This document shows positions 61,624 to 64,000 of a DNA stretch of 64,000 nucleotides, in pieces. The DNA lies in assembly GCF_000523235.1 (NCBI RefSeq), contig NZ_CP006850.1, positions 6,386,001 to 6,450,000 of the forward strand. Direction: 5' to 3'. This DNA is from Nocardia nova SH22a (GTDB lineage Bacteria; Actinomycetota; Actinomycetes; Mycobacteriales; Mycobacteriaceae). Every line of letters begins with the position of its first letter. The stretch's first letter is position 1. A program made the translations under genes and the position numbers. The notes below the pieces were generated by a model. The model was not told the origin of the DNA. It was given only the letters and a program-made list of their open reading frames with translations, and made no database searches.

Positions 61624-62886
61624 ATGAGCGCCGAATTCCGATACGGTCCCGCCGCCGCACATCGCGATCCCGAATACATCAGCGCGATGGAACATTTCGA
61701 ATCGATGACCCACGCGGCCATCCACGACGGCACCGAGAAGATCGATGCCGGTGAGATCATGCACGCGTCGCTGACCTGGCTGGAGGCGGCCGCCACCCTC
61801 ACCGGCACGATGCCGTCGACCCACGCCCACGCCGAGCAGACCATCGACGACGCGGGCTGGCAGGGCCCCGCCGCCGAGGCCGCCGCGGTGAGCGCGCGCA
61901 GCTTCGCCGCCTCCGTCGACGAACTGGCCGCCGTCTTCGCCGAAGTCGGCGCGCGACTGGGCGCGGTCGCGGGGGCCGCCGAAGCCGTCAAACTCGCCGT
62001 CCCGCCGCCCGGCGACACCGGCCCGGTCGGCGCGATCGCCCGCGCACTCGAGGCAGCACACGTCCTCGACGCGGCGATCGCCGAGGAGGTCATGCGCCAG
62101 GAGGCCATCCTGGCCATGAACATGATCTACAAACCGGCGTACTCCGCCGCGGGCAGCGGGGTCCCGGCCCTACCCGGCCCGGACGACTCCGGCTCCACGT
62201 CCACAACCCCGCAGTCCCACAGCCCGCGATCTCCGCAAACCCCTTCGCCCCCACCACAATCCGGCCCGACACCCGCGCCTGCGCCGAACGCGCCCGCACC
62301 GGGATCGAGCGCACCCGACTCGGGCTCCAGCGGCCCCGCACCGAACTCGAACACACCCCCACCAGGCTCCAACGGCCCCGCACCGGACTCGAACACACCC
62401 CCACCAGGCTCGAACACACCCCCACCAGGCTCGAATACACCCGCACCAGGCTCCAACGGCCCCGCACCGGACTCGAACACACCCCCACCAGGCTCGAATA
62501 CACCCGCACCAGCCTCCAACGGTCCCGCACCGGATTCGGGCGCGCCCGCACCGGGGACAAGCGCACCTGCGCCGGGGTCCGGTACGCCAGCGCCGGGCCC
62601 GAGCACTCCCACACCGGAACAGAGTGCACCCGCACCCGCACCCGCACCCGCACCCGCACCCGCACCGAATGGCGACTCACCATCCACTCAGGTGCCACCC
62701 CCCGATACACACACTCCCACACCGGCACCGGCACCGAGCCAATCCCCCGCTCCCCCAACGGCTCCCGAACCACCCCCGGGCGCACCGCCGCTGGCAGACG
62801 AGGACGGTCAACCGGGCATCACCGGACCGATCCCCGACACCAATGCACCCGCGCCGGACCAGCCGGGCGTGTCCCCGCCCCGCTGA
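61624..62886 (+). CDS. PPE/WXG-like protein with long Pro-rich repeat tail
   Basis: 420 aa. Residues ~1-185 are helical, with TIDDAGWQGPAAEAAAVSAR carrying a WXG motif and typical of PPE/WXG-like ESX substrates. Residues ~200-400 are a low-complexity tail of repeated PPPGSN/APDSN/APAPG units, likely extended and perhaps surface-exposed or cell-wall spanning; the final ~20 residues (DEDGQPGITGPIPDTNAPAP) are less repetitive. No signal peptide, as expected for type VII substrates. Probably exported with the help of the EspG-like protein upstream. Tail length is likely to vary among strains by slippage. Confidence 0.75.
   Translation: MSAEFRYGPAAAHRDPEYISAMEHFESMTHAAIHDGTEKIDAGEIMHASLTWLEAAATLTGTMPSTHAHAEQTIDDAGWQGPAAEAAAVSARSFAASVDELAAVFAEVGARLGAVAGAAEAVKLAVPPPGDTGPVGAIARALEAAHVLDAAIAEEVMRQEAILAMNMIYKPAYSAAGSGVPALPGPDDSGSTSTTPQSHSPRSPQTPSPPPQSGPTPAPAPNAPAPGSSAPDSGSSGPAPNSNTPPPGSNGPAPDSNTPPPGSNTPPPGSNTPAPGSNGPAPDSNTPPPGSNTPAPASNGPAPDSGAPAPGTSAPAPGSGTPAPGPSTPTPEQSAPAPAPAPAPAPAPNGDSPSTQVPPPDTHTPTPAPAPSQSPAPPTAPEPPPGAPPLADEDGQPGITGPIPDTNAPAPDQPGVSPPR
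62260..62680 (+). repeat. tandem coding repeats in the PPE-like gene
   Basis: Units of about 21 nt encoding x-P-P-P-G-S-N or A-P-D-S-N, plus a run of about seven GCACCC-type hexamers near 62626-62668 encoding Ala-Pro. The hexamer run is a likely hotspot for slippage. Confidence 0.8.
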
Positions 62887-63077
62887 CGCTCGACCCACGC
62901 CGCAACGCGGGCGTCGCCGTCTGCCACGAGGTTCTGCGCACCATCCCGCCCGGGGAGGAGAACCTCACCAGCTCTTTCAGCACCATGCCCACGTGCTCTT
63001 CGAGACCGCACCGGCCGTTTCACCAGCACTGGCTCCCCCTCCGCCGGCGAGCAGTCGCAGGCGGGCGTGAGCCGGCC

Positions 63078-63299
63078 TCGAACGCGAATACAGTATTGGC
63101 CGCGACGGATTCGACCTTCGACATCCCCGAGGCCGAACGCCACCTGGTCGCGGTCGGCGGCTGAATCCTGCGACCACTGCCGCACACAGGGAGCTGGCAT
63201 GACCGGACCCGATCAGCGCTCACCGCGCCGCGGCCCTGGGCTTGGTCAACAAGGTCACCGAACCCCGTGTCGCACTGCCCGCCACGCTCGAGCTGATCC
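63078..63299 (+). pseudogene. enoyl-CoA hydratase (crotonase) remnant
   Basis: In the 560-bp gap before proB two crotonase-like pieces appear in order but in different frames: SNANTVLAATDSTFDIPEAERHLVAVGG up to an in-frame TGA at about 63162, and, after a shift, PISAHRAAALGLVNKVTEP (63210-63267). In crotonases these segments are separated by only ~20 residues (RLPR … ELALTGDP), and degenerate matches to that link (LRPLPHTG, GAGCTGGCA) lie between. The N-terminal half of the enzyme is missing. It is a decayed gene, not a sequencing artefact, because several indels and a stop are needed. The rest of the gap (62887-63077 and 63300-63447) holds no gene that I can support. Confidence 0.7.
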
Positions 63300-63447
63300 A
63301 CACATGCCGTGCCCATCATCAGCTTCCCCGATGTTGACCCAACGCTCGGATGCCGCACCTCGTCGGCGGCTCGATAGGAACCGGGAATCCGCGCAATGTC
63401 GCTACCGGCTGTCACGTCCGGGCCGGGGCTCACAGCGAAGGACGGGA

Positions 63448-64000
63448 CTACACCTTCACCAGGTCATCGGCATGAATAACGGGTCGCTGCATGCCATCCG
63501 GCAGTTCGGAGGTGGACCGGCCCACCATCGACTCGAGTTCGGTGCTGTCGTATTCCACGACACCGCGCGCGACCACCCGGCCGTCGGGGGCCAGGAGATC
63601 GACCACGTCACCGCCGTAGAAGCGGCCCTTCACACCGGTAATACCGGCCGCCAGCAGCGAACGGCGCTGTTTTGCAACGGCTTTCACGGCACCAGCGTCC
63701 AGATACACGGCGCCGCGGCTGTCTGCCGCGTGGCGGACCCAGAACTTGCGGGCCGACAGGCGTGCCGGACGGGCGGCGAAGGCCGTGCCGACCGAGGCGT
63801 CGGCCAGTGCGGGGGCCGCGTCGGAGGCCGCGGCCAGCAGGACCGGTACGCCCGCGTCGGCGGCCAGCCGGGCCGCGGACAGTTTCGACGCCATCCCGCC
63901 GGTGCCGAGCGCGCCGCCACTGCCCGCGATCACACCGTCGAGATCGGCGCTACCGCGCACCTCCGGAATGAAGGTCGCGCCGCCCTTGCGGGGATCGCCG
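63448..64000 (-). CDS. proB: glutamate 5-kinase (ProB), C-terminal part
   Basis: The last ~183 residues of gamma-glutamyl kinase; the rest lies beyond the right edge. [22 protein letters not shown] and [20 protein letters not shown] are the kinase's C-terminal lobe (nucleotide and glutamate site), followed by a PUA domain, [26 protein letters not shown] and [17 protein letters not shown]. ProB phosphorylates glutamate in the first step of proline synthesis, under feedback by proline. Same strand as proA 60 kb away. In mycobacteria an obg gene precedes proB, and I would expect one beyond the edge. Confidence 0.95.
   Translation of the reverse strand, partial: GDPRKGGATFIPEVRGSADLDGVIAGSGGALGTGGMASKLSAARLAADAGVPVLLAAASDAAPALADASVGTAFAARPARLSARKFWVRHAADSRGAVYLDAGAVKAVAKQRRSLLAAGITGVKGRFYGGDVVDLLAPDGRVVARGVVEYDSTELESMVGRSTSELPDGMQRPVIHADDLVKV

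Noticed and set aside
62260..62680. Possible CRISPR-like array in the repeats
   Set aside because: Units are short, adjacent and in-frame with no spacers; they are coding repeats.
62090..62785. Minus-strand frames of 186-231 aa over the PPE-like tail
   Set aside because: Reverse translation of the Pro-rich repeats, giving Gly/Val or Val/Arg repeats only.

Overview
The window is very GC-rich and densely coded on both strands. Its content points to a mycolic-acid actinomycete, most likely Nocardia or a close relative. The clues are a proA–MoxR–VWA block like the mycobacterial proA neighbourhood, EspG/PPE-like ESX genes, a FAAL-type acyl-AMP ligase, F420/LLM oxidoreductases and actinobacterial steroid-catabolism genes. 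The species call is inference. proB enters at the right edge and proA lies near the left edge, both on the minus strand, so about 60 kb of accessory genes separates the two proline genes. No tRNA, rRNA, CRISPR array or insertion sequence was seen.

Left part (1-8.5 kb): VWA protein, MoxR ATPase and proA (minus); an MFS exporter, an SRPBCC protein and ribokinase (plus); then a TetR repressor facing a fused Old Yellow Enzyme/F420-reductase-like gene across three operator-like repeats.

Steroid region (8.5-38 kb): hsaB-kshA-small CxxC protein-kshB-hsaC form one minus-strand operon facing an IclR regulator. PadR, methyltransferase, a RibBA paralogue, MmcQ/YjbR, an LLM oxidoreductase and a LuxR-type ATPase regulator follow, then hsaD-hsaA. 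Further right are two PEP-utilising enzymes, two PtpB-like phosphatases (one frameshifted), a FadD3-like CoA ligase, kstD with two SDRs, and an LLM-SDR-lipase-VOC run. Together these can open rings A/B of a 3-ketosteroid: KstD and KshAB make the 9,10-seco phenol, HsaAB hydroxylates it to a catechol, HsaC cleaves the catechol, and HsaD hydrolyses the product. An 18-bp motif recurs at hsaB/iclR, ribBA and kstD/LLM and may mark a shared regulon.

Middle part (39-49 kb): RtcB, a membrane protein, an epoxide-hydrolase-like protein, a RecQ-like helicase with a repeat insert, a LigD-type polymerase domain, a 2-hydroxyacid dehydrogenase, an NTF2-like protein facing TetR across twin operators, and an O-methyltransferase.

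Right part (49-60 kb): a tightly overlapping minus-strand operon encodes a PEP-utilising phosphotransferase, a FAAL fused to a nucleotidyltransferase, an acyl carrier protein, a thioester-reductase-like SDR, an NDP-kinase-like protein, an AfsA-like butyrolactone-type synthase and a UbiA-like membrane protein. I do not recognise it as a known cluster, and it is the best candidate for an undescribed system. Beyond it are an EspG/ESX/PPE-like trio (plus), a decayed crotonase and the end of proB.
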